A stretch of DNA of 64,000 bases. It comes from Solirubrobacter phytolaccae (GTDB taxonomy: Bacteria > Actinomycetota > Thermoleophilia > Solirubrobacterales > Solirubrobacteraceae). The stretch covers positions 21,130 to 85,129 of the forward strand of contig NZ_JAPDDP010000026.1 in the NCBI RefSeq assembly GCF_027587195.1, in the 5' to 3' direction. How positions within the stretch are numbered: position 1 is the stretch's first letter; every line of letters starts with the position of its first letter. A model generated the notes under the pieces. It saw only the letters and a program-made list of their open reading frames with translations. It did no database searches and was not told where the DNA came from. Made by a program: the position numbers and the translations under genes. Below, piece after piece: positions 53,719-61,961 of this stretch.

Positions 53719-55119
53719 ATGTTGGAACGGCGGACGAAGATCGTCGCGACGCTCGGTCCTGCGACCGACGCCGACGGAATGCTCGACAGGCTGGTATCAG
53801 CCGGTCTGGATTGCGCGCGGCTGAATTGCTCGCATGGCTCCCACGACGACCTGCGGCGCCGTGCGGCCGCAGTTCGCGCTGCGGCTGACCGGGCAGGACG
53901 CCCGCTCGGCCTGCTGTTTGACCTGCAGGGACCGAAGTTGCGCCTTTCGGGGGATGTCGAGGAGCAGATGGTCGCCGTCGGCGACCGTGTGACGTTCTCC
54001 GCGAGCGGCACCCCGGGCGCGATCAAGGTGGAGTTCGACAAGTTCGCGGCGCTCGTCACGGAGCGCTCGCAGATCGTGATCGGCGACGGCGTGCCGCGGT
54101 TCGCCGTGGAGCGCCTGGACGGCGAGGACGTGGTGGCCCGCGCGGTCTCCCCGGGGCCGCTGTCGGCGCGCAAGGGCATCAACGTGACCTACGCGCGCCC
54201 CGAGCTGCCGGCGATCACCGAGAAGGACGTGGCCGACCTCGCGCTCGCGTGCGAGCTGGGCGGTGACTTCATCGCGCTCTCGTTCGTGCGCTCGGCGGCG
54301 GACATGGAGCAGCTGCGTGAGCTCGTGACGGGCCACGGCAGCCGCGCGCGGCTGATCGCCAAGGTCGAGAAGATCGAGGCCTACGAGGCGCTGGACGAGA
54401 TCATCGACGCCTCGGACGGGCTGATGGTCGCGCGCGGCGACTACGGCGTCGAGGCCGGCGTCGCGCGGGTGCCGCTGATGCAGAAGGACACGATCCGGCG
54501 CGCCACCCAGGCGGGCAAGTTCGTGATCACCGCGACGCAGATGCTCGAGTCGATGATCCAGGCGCCGGAGCCCACGCGGGCCGAGGCCACGGACGTCGCC
54601 AACGCCGTGATCGACGGCACGAGCGCGGTGATGATGTCGGCCGAGACGAGCGTCGGCGCCTATCCGTTCGAGTCGGTGACGGCGATGGCGACGATCGCGC
54701 TCGCGGCCGAGGAGTCGCCGGTGATCCACGGCCGGGCCCGCCCGATCAAGGGCGAGGACACGAGCCGCGCCGTGATGCGCGCGGCCGTGGACCTCGCCGA
54801 CGAGCTGGACGCGACCGCCCTGATCATCCCGACCGCGTCCGGCGGCGGCGCGCGCATCTGCGCCAAGTACCGCAAGCGCCGGCCGATCATCGCGCTCGCG
54901 CACGAGGAGACGATCGCCGAGCAGCTCACGCTGGAATGGGGCGTCTACCCGACGATCATGGACACCGCGGAGTCCGTGGACGACATGATCGAGAGCGCGC
55001 TCACCACCGCGCGCGACTTCGCCGGGCTGCCGTCCGGCTCGCGCGTGGTGATCACCTCAGGCCGGCGGACGGGGACGCCAGGCGCCACGAACCTGGTGAT
55101 GGTGCGCGAGATCCCTTAG
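53719..55119 (+). CDS. pyk: Pyruvate kinase
   Basis: A 466-residue glycolytic enzyme transferring phosphate from PEP to ADP. Present are RTKIVATLGPAT, ARLNCSHG (usual NFSHG with Phe to Cys), GPKLRL, the catalytic Lys in IAKVEKIEA, MVARGDYGVE (commonly DLGVE), TQMLESM and the SAETSVGAYP region, followed by the C-terminal domain. The start ATG is preceded by GGGG. The last 68 bp overlap the 3' end of the convergent Ig-like gene, an unusual antisense overlap for an essential-type gene. Confidence 0.94.
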   Translation: MLERRTKIVATLGPATDADGMLDRLVSAGLDCARLNCSHGSHDDLRRRAAAVRAAADRAGRPLGLLFDLQGPKLRLSGDVEEQMVAVGDRVTFSASGTPGAIKVEFDKFAALVTERSQIVIGDGVPRFAVERLDGEDVVARAVSPGPLSARKGINVTYARPELPAITEKDVADLALACELGGDFIALSFVRSAADMEQLRELVTGHGSRARLIAKVEKIEAYEALDEIIDASDGLMVARGDYGVEAGVARVPLMQKDTIRRATQAGKFVITATQMLESMIQAPEPTRAEATDVANAVIDGTSAVMMSAETSVGAYPFESVTAMATIALAAEESPVIHGRARPIKGEDTSRAVMRAAVDLADELDATALIIPTASGGGARICAKYRKRRPIIALAHEETIAEQLTLEWGVYPTIMDTAESVDDMIESALTTARDFAGLPSGSRVVITSGRRTGTPGATNLVMVREIP

Positions 55120-56161
55120 CGACGCGAGCCGTCTTCGTCGCCTTGACGGTCACGCGCCGCGTGATCGTCTTGGCGGCGCCGCCGGTGGCCGGCTGGAAGC
55201 GCAGCTTCACCGTCACCTTCACGCTCTTGCCCTTCGCCAGCTTGCGCTTGGCCTTGGCGCTGGGGTTGATGACGAGCGTCACGCGTTCGGCGGCCGTGGT
55301 CACCTTCGACGCCGTGCCGTACTTGGTCACGCCGGACGCCGAGGCGTGCGCGGTCACGGTGCCGGCGGCGGGCAGCTGCGTGAGCAGCGAGATCGCGCCG
55401 GTGCGGGTCGTGGTCGAGCGCAACACCGCGTAGGGCGGCTGCGTGACCGGGTTGATCCGCTGCTGCGGGATCGGGTTGACGACCGGCGGCGGCGGGACGG
55501 GCGGCGCGGTGACGGTGTGCGTCGTGCTTCCTGCGGATGGCTCGAACACCACCGGGTCGGTATCGCTGTAGCGCGCCTCGAACGTGTGCGCACCCGCCGC
55601 GAGGGCGGCGCCGCCGATGATCGTGACCGTGCCGTCCTGGCCGAGCGGGAACGGGCCGGCCGCGCTGGCGCCGTCCACGAACAGGGTCACCCCGCCGGAC
55701 GGCGGCGCGTCACTGCTCGTGTTGATCACGCCGACGTCGATCTTGACCGGCTTGCCCTGATCCGACGGGCTTGGGCTGCTGACCACCGTCACGCGGGTCT
55801 TCGCCGGAAGGATCGTGGGCGTCGCCTCGCCGGAGCTGGCCTGGTTGTTCGCGTCGCCGAGGTAGAACGCCGTGACCTTGTCACCAGGCCCGACGTAGAG
55901 CTCGAGCTCGTCGACGGCCTCCCCCAGCCCGTTGAGCGGGACGGGCAGGCCGTACGTGGTGCCGTTGATCGCGAAGGCGACGGCGCCGGTCGGGACCCCG
56001 TTCGTCCCGGTCACCTTGGCGGTGAATCTCAGGTCGTCCTCGCCGAAGTAGCTCGTGGGCAGGTTCGGCGTCAGCGTCGTCGTGGTGGGGGTGGCAGCCT
56101 GCGCCGTGGTGGGAAGCACCAGGGCCGCGACCGCCAAGAGGAGAAGGACCGTCCTTGGCAT
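55052..56161 (-). CDS. Secreted protein with Ig-like repeats and basic C-terminal tail
   Basis: A 369-residue exported protein. Signal peptide at 1-22 (VLLLLAVAALVLPTTAQA). Two Ig-like (Big_3-type) domains follow: LTPNLPTSYFGEDDLRFTAKV ... GAVAFAINGTTYGLP, and VTVVSSPSPSDQGKPVKIDV ... GVTLFVDGASAAGPFPL with GAHTFEARYSDTD. A Pro-rich hinge and a Lys/Arg-rich final domain (AKAKRKLAKGKSVKVTVKLR) end the protein. The basic beta-strand tail resembles that of the 36-38 kb PKD protein. No enzyme is evident. Convergent overlap with pyk is 68 bp. Confidence 0.65.
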   Translation of the reverse strand: MPRTVLLLLAVAALVLPTTAQAATPTTTTLTPNLPTSYFGEDDLRFTAKVTGTNGVPTGAVAFAINGTTYGLPVPLNGLGEAVDELELYVGPGDKVTAFYLGDANNQASSGEATPTILPAKTRVTVVSSPSPSDQGKPVKIDVGVINTSSDAPPSGGVTLFVDGASAAGPFPLGQDGTVTIIGGAALAAGAHTFEARYSDTDPVVFEPSAGSTTHTVTAPPVPPPPVVNPIPQQRINPVTQPPYAVLRSTTTRTGAISLLTQLPAAGTVTAHASASGVTKYGTASKVTTAAERVTLVINPSAKAKRKLAKGKSVKVTVKLRFQPATGGAAKTITRRVTVKATKTARVAKGSRAPSPGSWRLASPSAGLR

Positions 56162-56225
56162 GGGATGAACCCAATATGAGCCGCACTCAGAAGTCAAGAA
56201 TCCGTGAGCTGTCATCGTCCACCGG

Positions 56226-57329
56226 ATGAGCGAGGCGGCGCGGCGCGTGCTCCAGCGGGCGGACGAGCTGGCGTCCTTCACGGAGGAGCCCGGCCGGATC
56301 ACGCGGCCGCTGGCGACGCCGGCGCTCGCGGGCGCGATGGCGCGCGTGCACGAGTGGATGACCGCGATCGGCCTGGACCCGGTGAGCGACGCGATGGGCA
56401 ACCTGGTCGGCCGTCGCGGGCCGGGCCCGCGGCTGATCGTCGGCTCGCACCTGGACTCGGTCGCCGACGCGGGCCGCTACGACGGCATCCTCGGCGTGCT
56501 CGTGGGGCTCGAGGTGGCGGCCGCCACCGACGTCCCGATCGAGGTCGTGGCGTTCGCGGACGAGGAAGGGCTGCGCTTTCAGTCGACGTTCCTCGGCTCC
56601 CGCGCGTACGTGGGCCAGGTCACGCCGGAGGAGGAGGCGATGGTCGCCGTCACGCTCGGCCCGCCGCTGTTCGAGGGCGCGAAGGCCTACCTGGAGGTCC
56701 ACATCGAGCAGGGCCCGGTGCTCGAAGCGCTCGACCTCCCGCTCGGCGTGGTCACGGCGATCGCGGGCCAGTCGCGCTTTCGGGTGACGGTCACCGGCCG
56801 CGCCGGGCATGCGGGCACGACGCCGATGGCCCTGCGCAACGACGCGCTCACCGCCGCCGCGGACCTCATCCTCGCCGCGGAGCGGATTGCGCGCGAGGAG
56901 CCCGGCCTCGTGGCGACGGTCGGCACGATCACCATCCCCGGCGGCGCGGTCAACGTCATCCCCGGGCGGGTGGAGCTGACCGTCGACATCCGGCACGCGG
57001 ACGATGCCGTCCGCGCGCGCGGGATCGAGGCGCTGCGCCGCGAAGGCCGCCCGGACGTCGACTTCGAATGGCAGCTGATCCACGCGCACGACGCCACGCC
57101 GTGCTCGCCGGCGCTGACCGAGCGGCTCGCGGACGCCGTCGGCCCGGGCGCGCACGCGCTGCCGAGCGGCGCCGGGCATGATGCCGTCACGATGGCCGCG
57201 TTCACCGACATCGCGCTGCTGTTCGTCCGCTGCGCCGGCGGCGTGAGCCACCATCCCGACGAAGCCGTGACCGAGGCCGACGTGGCGGCCGCCATCGACG
57301 CGGCAACGAGGTTCGCGTGGTCGATCTAG
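56226..57329 (+). CDS. allC: Allantoate amidohydrolase (M20/AllC-type)
   Basis: A 367-residue M20-family hydrolase that cuts allantoate (or N-carbamoyl amino acids) in purine degradation. Binuclear zinc ligands are visible in GSHLDSV, RYDGILG and FADEEGLRF; HIEQGPVLE and RAGHAGTTPM follow. The GAGHDA near the end and HHPDEAV complete the site. A hydantoin-utilisation N-carbamoylase is possible, but the following allantoinase gene favours allantoate. It overlaps the allB GTG by 13 bp and heads the plus-strand allC-allB-DUF3830 operon. Confidence 0.85.
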   Translation: MSEAARRVLQRADELASFTEEPGRITRPLATPALAGAMARVHEWMTAIGLDPVSDAMGNLVGRRGPGPRLIVGSHLDSVADAGRYDGILGVLVGLEVAAATDVPIEVVAFADEEGLRFQSTFLGSRAYVGQVTPEEEAMVAVTLGPPLFEGAKAYLEVHIEQGPVLEALDLPLGVVTAIAGQSRFRVTVTGRAGHAGTTPMALRNDALTAAADLILAAERIAREEPGLVATVGTITIPGGAVNVIPGRVELTVDIRHADDAVRARGIEALRREGRPDVDFEWQLIHAHDATPCSPALTERLADAVGPGAHALPSGAGHDAVTMAAFTDIALLFVRCAGGVSHHPDEAVTEADVAAAIDAATRFAWSI

Positions 57330-58591
57330 TCGTCCGCGGCGGGCACGTGGTCACGCCCGCGGGGGTGATCGACGCCGACGTCGGTGTGGCCGACGGCGTG
57401 ATCACGGCGGTCGCGCCGGAGCTGCCGGGCGGCGCGCGCGAGCTCGACGCGACGGGGCTGCACGTCCTCCCCGCCGGCCTGGACCCGCACGTGCACTTCA
57501 ACGAGCCGGGCCGCACGCACTGGGAGGGCATCCGGACCGGCAGCGCGGCGCTCGCCGCGGGTGGCTTCAGCGCGTTCTTCGACATGCCGCTGAACTCGAC
57601 CCCGCCGACCACCGACGGCGCCGCCTTCGACGCCAAGCTGGAGGCCGCGCGGCGCGAGTCGTCGGTCGACTTCGGCCTCTGGGGCGGGCTCGTGCCGGGC
57701 GCACAGCTCGAGGAGCTCGCGGCGCGGGGCGTGGTCGGGCTGAAGGCGTTCATGTCCAACTCGGGCATCGAGGACTTCGCGCACGCCGACGACGTCACGC
57801 TCTACGAGGGCATGGCAACCGCCGCGCAGCTCGGGTTGCTCGTCGCCGTGCACGCCGAGAACGACGCGCTGACCGCCCGCTCGCGCGGGCTGTCCGTGCG
57901 CGACTGGATGGATTCGCGCCCCGTCGTCGCCGAGCTGGAGGCGATCGGCCGCGCCATCACCTACGCCGAGGCGACCGGCTGCAAGCTGCACATCGTGCAC
58001 GTCTCGAGCGGGAGCGGCGTGGGCCTGGTCACCGCGGCCCGCGCGCGCGGCGTCGACGTGACCTGCGAGACGTGCCCGCACTACCTGTTCCTCACGCCCG
58101 ACGACGTCGAGGCGCTCGGCCCGATCGCCAAGTGCGCGCCGCCGATCCGCGACGCGCCCGAGCAGGACGCGCTGTGGGAACGCCTGCGCGGCGGCGAGAT
58201 CGACTTCGTCACGTCCGACCACTCGCCGTCGTCGCCGGAGCTCAAGGCCGAGGAGTTCGGCAAGGCGTGGGGCGGGATCTCCGGCGCGCAGACGACGCTG
58301 GAGCTGCTGCTCGGCGCGTTCGCCGTCGAGGACGCGGCGGCGTTGACGACGCGCGCGGCGGCGCGGTTCGGCATCCCGGGCAAGGGCGTGATCGAGCCGG
58401 GCGCCGACGCCGACCTCGCGCTCGTCGACCTCGACGCCGCGTACACGCTGCTGGCCGCGGACCTGCGCTACCGCCACCCCGTGTCCCCCTACGTCGGCCG
58501 GCACCTGCAGGCGCGCGTGCGGCGGACGCTCGTGCGGGGCCGCGACCCGGCACCGGGCGTGGGTCGACTCTTGAGGCCTACGATCCGCTGA
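57317..58591 (+). CDS. allB: Allantoinase
   Basis: A 424-residue cyclic amidohydrolase opening the allantoin ring. The metal motif HVHFNEPGRTHWEG is the allantoinase form (His58, His60); carbamylated Lys143 is in GLKAFMSNSG; His in AVHAEND, HIVHVSSGSG and Asp in SDHSPSSP complete the site. A dihydropyrimidinase is less likely because of the NEPGRTHWEG segment. GTG start overlaps allC. Its stop overlaps the DUF3830 ATG (TGATG), so the three genes are translationally coupled. Confidence 0.9.
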   Translation: MVDLVVRGGHVVTPAGVIDADVGVADGVITAVAPELPGGARELDATGLHVLPAGLDPHVHFNEPGRTHWEGIRTGSAALAAGGFSAFFDMPLNSTPPTTDGAAFDAKLEAARRESSVDFGLWGGLVPGAQLEELAARGVVGLKAFMSNSGIEDFAHADDVTLYEGMATAAQLGLLVAVHAENDALTARSRGLSVRDWMDSRPVVAELEAIGRAITYAEATGCKLHIVHVSSGSGVGLVTAARARGVDVTCETCPHYLFLTPDDVEALGPIAKCAPPIRDAPEQDALWERLRGGEIDFVTSDHSPSSPELKAEEFGKAWGGISGAQTTLELLLGAFAVEDAAALTTRAAARFGIPGKGVIEPGADADLALVDLDAAYTLLAADLRYRHPVSPYVGRHLQARVRRTLVRGRDPAPGVGRLLRPTIR

Positions 58592-59004
58592 TGCTCACGA
58601 TCACGGCGGGGCCGTTCTCCTTCAAGGGCGAGTTCGAACGCGAGCGTGCGCCGAGGACCGTCGAGGCCTTCGAGCGCTTGCTGCCGTTCCACTCGCAGAT
58701 CATCCACGTGCGCTGGAGCGGCGAGTCGGCGTGGATCCCGCTGGGCGACCTGGACATCGGGCTCGATCGCGCCCCCGAGAACGCGACCAGCTTCCCCGCG
58801 CCCGGGCAGGTGCTCTGGTACCCGGGCGGGATCAGCGAGACCGAGCTGCTGTTCCCGTACGGCGGGACGCGCTTCGCGAGCATCGTCGGCCAGCTGGCCG
58901 GCAACCATTTCCTGACGATCACCGAAGGCGTCGACCAGCTGCGTCCACTCGGGGAGCACGTACTGTGGAAGGGTGCTCTTGACATCGTCTTTGCTCGCGG
59001 CTAG
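58591..59004 (+). CDS. DUF3830 cyclophilin-like protein
   Basis: A 137-residue protein of the DUF3830 family, predicted to have a cyclophilin-like beta-barrel. Typical segments are FSFKGEFERERAPRTVEAFE, LLPFHSQIIHVRWSGESAW, PGQVLWYPGGISETELLFPY and HFLTITEG. The function is unknown; such genes cluster with hydantoin and allantoin enzymes, so a role with a small nitrogen-rich ligand is possible. The ATG overlaps the allB stop and the last 32 bp overlap the next gene. Confidence 0.7.
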   Translation: MLTITAGPFSFKGEFERERAPRTVEAFERLLPFHSQIIHVRWSGESAWIPLGDLDIGLDRAPENATSFPAPGQVLWYPGGISETELLFPYGGTRFASIVGQLAGNHFLTITEGVDQLRPLGEHVLWKGALDIVFARG

Positions 59005-60058
59005 CACCGCGCTCGCTCCTGGCCTCGTCGCCCGCGTCGCGGATCGCCCGATCTACAAGACCGAGTACGACCACTGGACCGCGATCTACGACTTCGGCGA
59101 CGAGGGCGAGACGAAGCCCGCCCAGCGCTCCGAGGAGGTGCTCGGGCTCCTCATCGTCTTCAACTGGTACGACCTCGAGGCCGAGCGCCTGAACGTCAGC
59201 GTCAGCCCGGCCGAGGTGCGCCGCGGGGTGACCGAGGCGAAGGCGGACGAGTGGGACACGGAAGCGGAGTTCCAGGAGTACCTGCGCAAGTCGGGGGCGA
59301 CGGTCGCGGACCTCGAGCGCAGCGTGCGGTTCGAGCTGCTCGTCGAGCGCATCTCCAAGCGCTACGTCGCCGGGGCGAAGACGGACGCCGACAGGTCGCG
59401 CCTGTACGTGCGCAACGCCCGCCGGTTCGAGGCGCGGTTCCGCCGCATGACCGCGTGCGGGACGGGCTACTTCTACAAGGACTACTGCGTCAAGGAAGTG
59501 CCGCTCGCGGCCGCGACACCGGCGTCGGCGTCACGCGCGGCGGGTCCGCCGCTCGCCCCGGGGCTGGTCGCGCGCGTCGCCGACCGGCCGATCTACAAGA
59601 CCGACTTCGATCACTGGATGGTCGTCGCGGACATGGCCGCGGACGGCGAGGTCGGCGACGACCCAGCTGAGCTGCGCCCACAGGTCATGCAGTTTCTGCT
59701 CTCGTTCCACTGGATCGACCTGGAAGCCGAACGGCTCGGCGTCAACGTCTCGCAGGGCGCGATCGACACGGCGTTCCGGCGCCAGAAGCGGCAGTCGTTC
59801 CCGAAGGCGACGGACTTCGAGAAGTACCTCGCCGAGAGCGGGCAGACGGTCGAGGACATCAAGCGGCGCGTGCGGATCGATCTGCTCTCCAACGGCATCC
59901 GCGACCGCGCTGTCGCGCGGGCCAAGACGTCCGAGGGCCAGCAGCGGCTGCTGGAGCGGTACGTGGTGCGCTTCACCAACCGGTACCGTCGCCAGACCGC
60001 CTGCGGGACCGGGTACGTCACCGAGGACTGCGTGAAAGAAGTGCCCCTCTCCGCATAG
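58973..60058 (+). CDS. Internally duplicated SurA-like protein
   Basis: A 361-residue protein of two ~166-residue copies offset by exactly 180 residues: LAPGLVARVADRPIYKTEYDHW begins copy 1 (14-179) and LAPGLVARVADRPIYKTDFDHW copy 2 (194-end). Each copy ends in TACGTGY with a second Cys about ten residues on (Cys162/172 and Cys344/353), which could form disulfides. The fold resembles the helical peptide-binding part of SurA/PrsA; no parvulin PPIase domain is present. The short hydrophobic N-terminus could export it. GTG at 58973 lies inside the DUF3830 gene. Role unknown. Confidence 0.6.
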   Translation: MLLTSSLLAASTALAPGLVARVADRPIYKTEYDHWTAIYDFGDEGETKPAQRSEEVLGLLIVFNWYDLEAERLNVSVSPAEVRRGVTEAKADEWDTEAEFQEYLRKSGATVADLERSVRFELLVERISKRYVAGAKTDADRSRLYVRNARRFEARFRRMTACGTGYFYKDYCVKEVPLAAATPASASRAAGPPLAPGLVARVADRPIYKTDFDHWMVVADMAADGEVGDDPAELRPQVMQFLLSFHWIDLEAERLGVNVSQGAIDTAFRRQKRQSFPKATDFEKYLAESGQTVEDIKRRVRIDLLSNGIRDRAVARAKTSEGQQRLLERYVVRFTNRYRRQTACGTGYVTEDCVKEVPLSA

Positions 60059-60074
60059 CGGAACACACGTTCCG
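60059..60074 (+). promoter_or_regulatory. Candidate IclR operator (CGGAAC-N4-GTTCCG)
   Basis: A perfect inverted repeat, CGGAAC-ACAC-GTTCCG, starts just after the SurA-like stop and ends 9 bp before the iclR ATG. Known IclR-family sites also pair GGAA with TTCC half-sites, so auto-control of iclR, and perhaps of the downstream reductase, is likely. Confidence 0.6.
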
Positions 60075-60083
60075 TCAAGCGGT

Positions 60084-60851
60084 ATGCTGCGCTCCATGGC
60101 GCAGCGCGTGCAATCGCTCGATCGGGCGCTGGACCTTCTCGAGGCGCTGTCGGGCGCCGACGAGCTGGGCGTCTCCGAGCTCGCGGCGCAGACCGGGCTG
60201 GTGCCGAGCACGACGCATCGCCTGCTCGGCACGCTCGTCGACCGCGGCTACGCGGCGCAGAACCCGGCCACCGGGCGCTACCTGCTCGGTTACAAGCTGC
60301 TGCAGCTCACGGGCGGCCTGTCGGACCGGATGGCGCGGCTGCGCACCGCCGCGCGACCGCATCTGGAGGCGATCCAGGACGAGACGGGCGAGACGACGAA
60401 CCTGTGCGTGCTCGAGGGCCGCAACGTCGTCTACGTCGACAGCGTGTCCGGCACCCGCAGCGTGCGGCTGTTCACCGACATCGGCTACGCGATCCCCGCC
60501 CACACCTCGGGCGCCGGCAAGGCGCTCCTGGCCTGGCGTGACCCGGCGGACGTCGAGGCGCTGCTCGGCGGCGCGCCGCTCAGCGCCTCCACCCCACGCA
60601 CGTTGACGACGATGGGCGCGCTGCAGGAGGACCTCGCGAAGATCCGCCGGCGCGGCTACAGCACCGACAACGAGGAGCACGAGCTGGGCGTCGGCTGCGT
60701 GGCCACGCCGATCCTCAACCGCGCGGGCGCACCGCTCGCCGCGATCAGCGTCTCCGGCCCGACGACGCGCATCCTGCACGCCGACACGGCCGACATCGCC
60801 GGCCTGCTGCGCGAGCACGCCGAGCGGGTCGCCGAGACGCTCGGCTCCTGA
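60084..60851 (+). CDS. IclR-family transcription regulator
   Basis: A 255-residue regulator. The winged helix-turn-helix is at about 15-75 (VSELAAQTGLVPSTTHRLLG), and the IclR effector domain follows, with LFTDIGYAIPAHTSGAGKA and RGYSTDNEEHELGVGCVATP. Two start codons are possible, 60084 (used) and 60096. It follows the allantoin genes on the same strand and sits next to a perfect inverted repeat. By analogy with AllR it could sense an allantoin-pathway metabolite such as glyoxylate; that is inference. Confidence 0.9.
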   Translation: MLRSMAQRVQSLDRALDLLEALSGADELGVSELAAQTGLVPSTTHRLLGTLVDRGYAAQNPATGRYLLGYKLLQLTGGLSDRMARLRTAARPHLEAIQDETGETTNLCVLEGRNVVYVDSVSGTRSVRLFTDIGYAIPAHTSGAGKALLAWRDPADVEALLGGAPLSASTPRTLTTMGALQEDLAKIRRRGYSTDNEEHELGVGCVATPILNRAGAPLAAISVSGPTTRILHADTADIAGLLREHAERVAETLGS

Positions 60852-60897
60852 GGACGGTCCGCGTGCCCGCCGCGGCCGCGGGGAAGGACGAACCTCG

Positions 60898-61791
60898 ATG
60901 AAGATGCGAGAGATCGGCAATGACACCGTCGGCCGCGAGCGCGTGGGCGCGATCGGGCTCGGCCTGATGACCTTCGACCAGACCGGCGCGCAGCCCCGTG
61001 AGCAGCTGGCCGCCACGGTCCGCGCCGCCGTGGACGCCGGCGTGCGTCTGCTCGACACCGCCGACGCGTACGGCCCGGGAGACGAGCTCGGCGCCAAGGC
61101 CCAGGGCGAGAACGAGCGGCTCATCGCCGGGCTGCTCGACGAGCTCGGCCTGCGCTCGGAGGTCCTGCTCGCCACCAAGGGCGGCCACGTGCGCACCGAC
61201 GGCGGCGGCTGGGGCCTCGACAGCTCCCCAGAGCACCTTCGGGCCGCGGTCGACGCGTCCCTGCAGCGGCTCGGCGTCGACCAGCTCGCGCTGTGGCAGC
61301 ACCACCGGCCCGACCCGGAGCGCGACTACGCCGACATCGTCGGGACGCTCAAAGAGATCCACGGCTCCGGCAAGGTGCGCATGGTCGGGATCTCGAACGC
61401 GAACGCCGACCAGATCCGTCTCGCGCACTCCGTCCTCGGCGATGCGCTCGTCAGCGTCCAGAACGAGTTCTCGCCCGCGTTCCGCTCCAGCCGGCCCGAG
61501 ATCGACGTCTGCGAGGATCTCGGCCTCGCGTTCCTGCCCTGGTCACCGCTCGGCGGTCTCAGCAGCGCGAAGGGTCTCGCGGACAAGCACCCCGCGTTCA
61601 AGGCGGTCGCGGACGCCCACGGCGTCAGCGCCCAGCAGGTCGCGCTCGCGTGGGAGCTCGCCCAGTCCGAGTGCGTCATCCCGATCCCCGGAGCCAAGCG
61701 CCCGCAGTCGATCACCGACTCGGCGGCCGCCGCCGACCTCGAGCTCTCGCCCGACGAGCTCGCGGCCCTGGACGCCGAAACGGGGAGGTAG
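60898..61791 (+). CDS. Aldo/keto reductase
   Basis: A 297-residue NADPH-dependent AKR. The catalytic tetrad is visible as Asp and Tyr in LLDTADAYGP, Lys in LLATKGG and His in WQHHRPDPE; GISNAN and the phosphate-clamp PIPGAKRPQSI are also present. The substrate is unknown. The ATG is preceded by GGGGAAGGACG. It is 46 bp after iclR on the same strand, so it may be the regulator's target. Confidence 0.9.
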   Translation: MKMREIGNDTVGRERVGAIGLGLMTFDQTGAQPREQLAATVRAAVDAGVRLLDTADAYGPGDELGAKAQGENERLIAGLLDELGLRSEVLLATKGGHVRTDGGGWGLDSSPEHLRAAVDASLQRLGVDQLALWQHHRPDPERDYADIVGTLKEIHGSGKVRMVGISNANADQIRLAHSVLGDALVSVQNEFSPAFRSSRPEIDVCEDLGLAFLPWSPLGGLSSAKGLADKHPAFKAVADAHGVSAQQVALAWELAQSECVIPIPGAKRPQSITDSAAAADLELSPDELAALDAETGR

Positions 61792-61876
61792 GGCTCAAGC
61801 GATCGTCGGGTGTGCCGATGCCTAGGAAACAGCTTGGATGCAAGATGCGCCAAGCGCCCCCAGACGAAAGATCGCC

Positions 61877-61951
61877 ATGACGGCCGCCCTCTTCCTGATC
61901 GCTCTCAACGCCGTGCTCGTCGGCTCGCTCGCCATCCGCCGCGACGCCTAA
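61877..61951 (+). CDS. Possible single-helix membrane microprotein (24 aa)
   Basis: A short frame, ATG to TAA, encodes TAALFLIALNAVLVGSLAIR and a basic end RRDA: one hydrophobic helix with a positive tail, as in many small membrane proteins. A weak AAAGA lies before the ATG. The rest of the 61.8-61.95 kb gap holds nothing recognised. Chance cannot be excluded at this length. Confidence 0.35.
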   Translation: MTAALFLIALNAVLVGSLAIRRDA

Positions 61952-61961
61952 TCCCTTCGGG

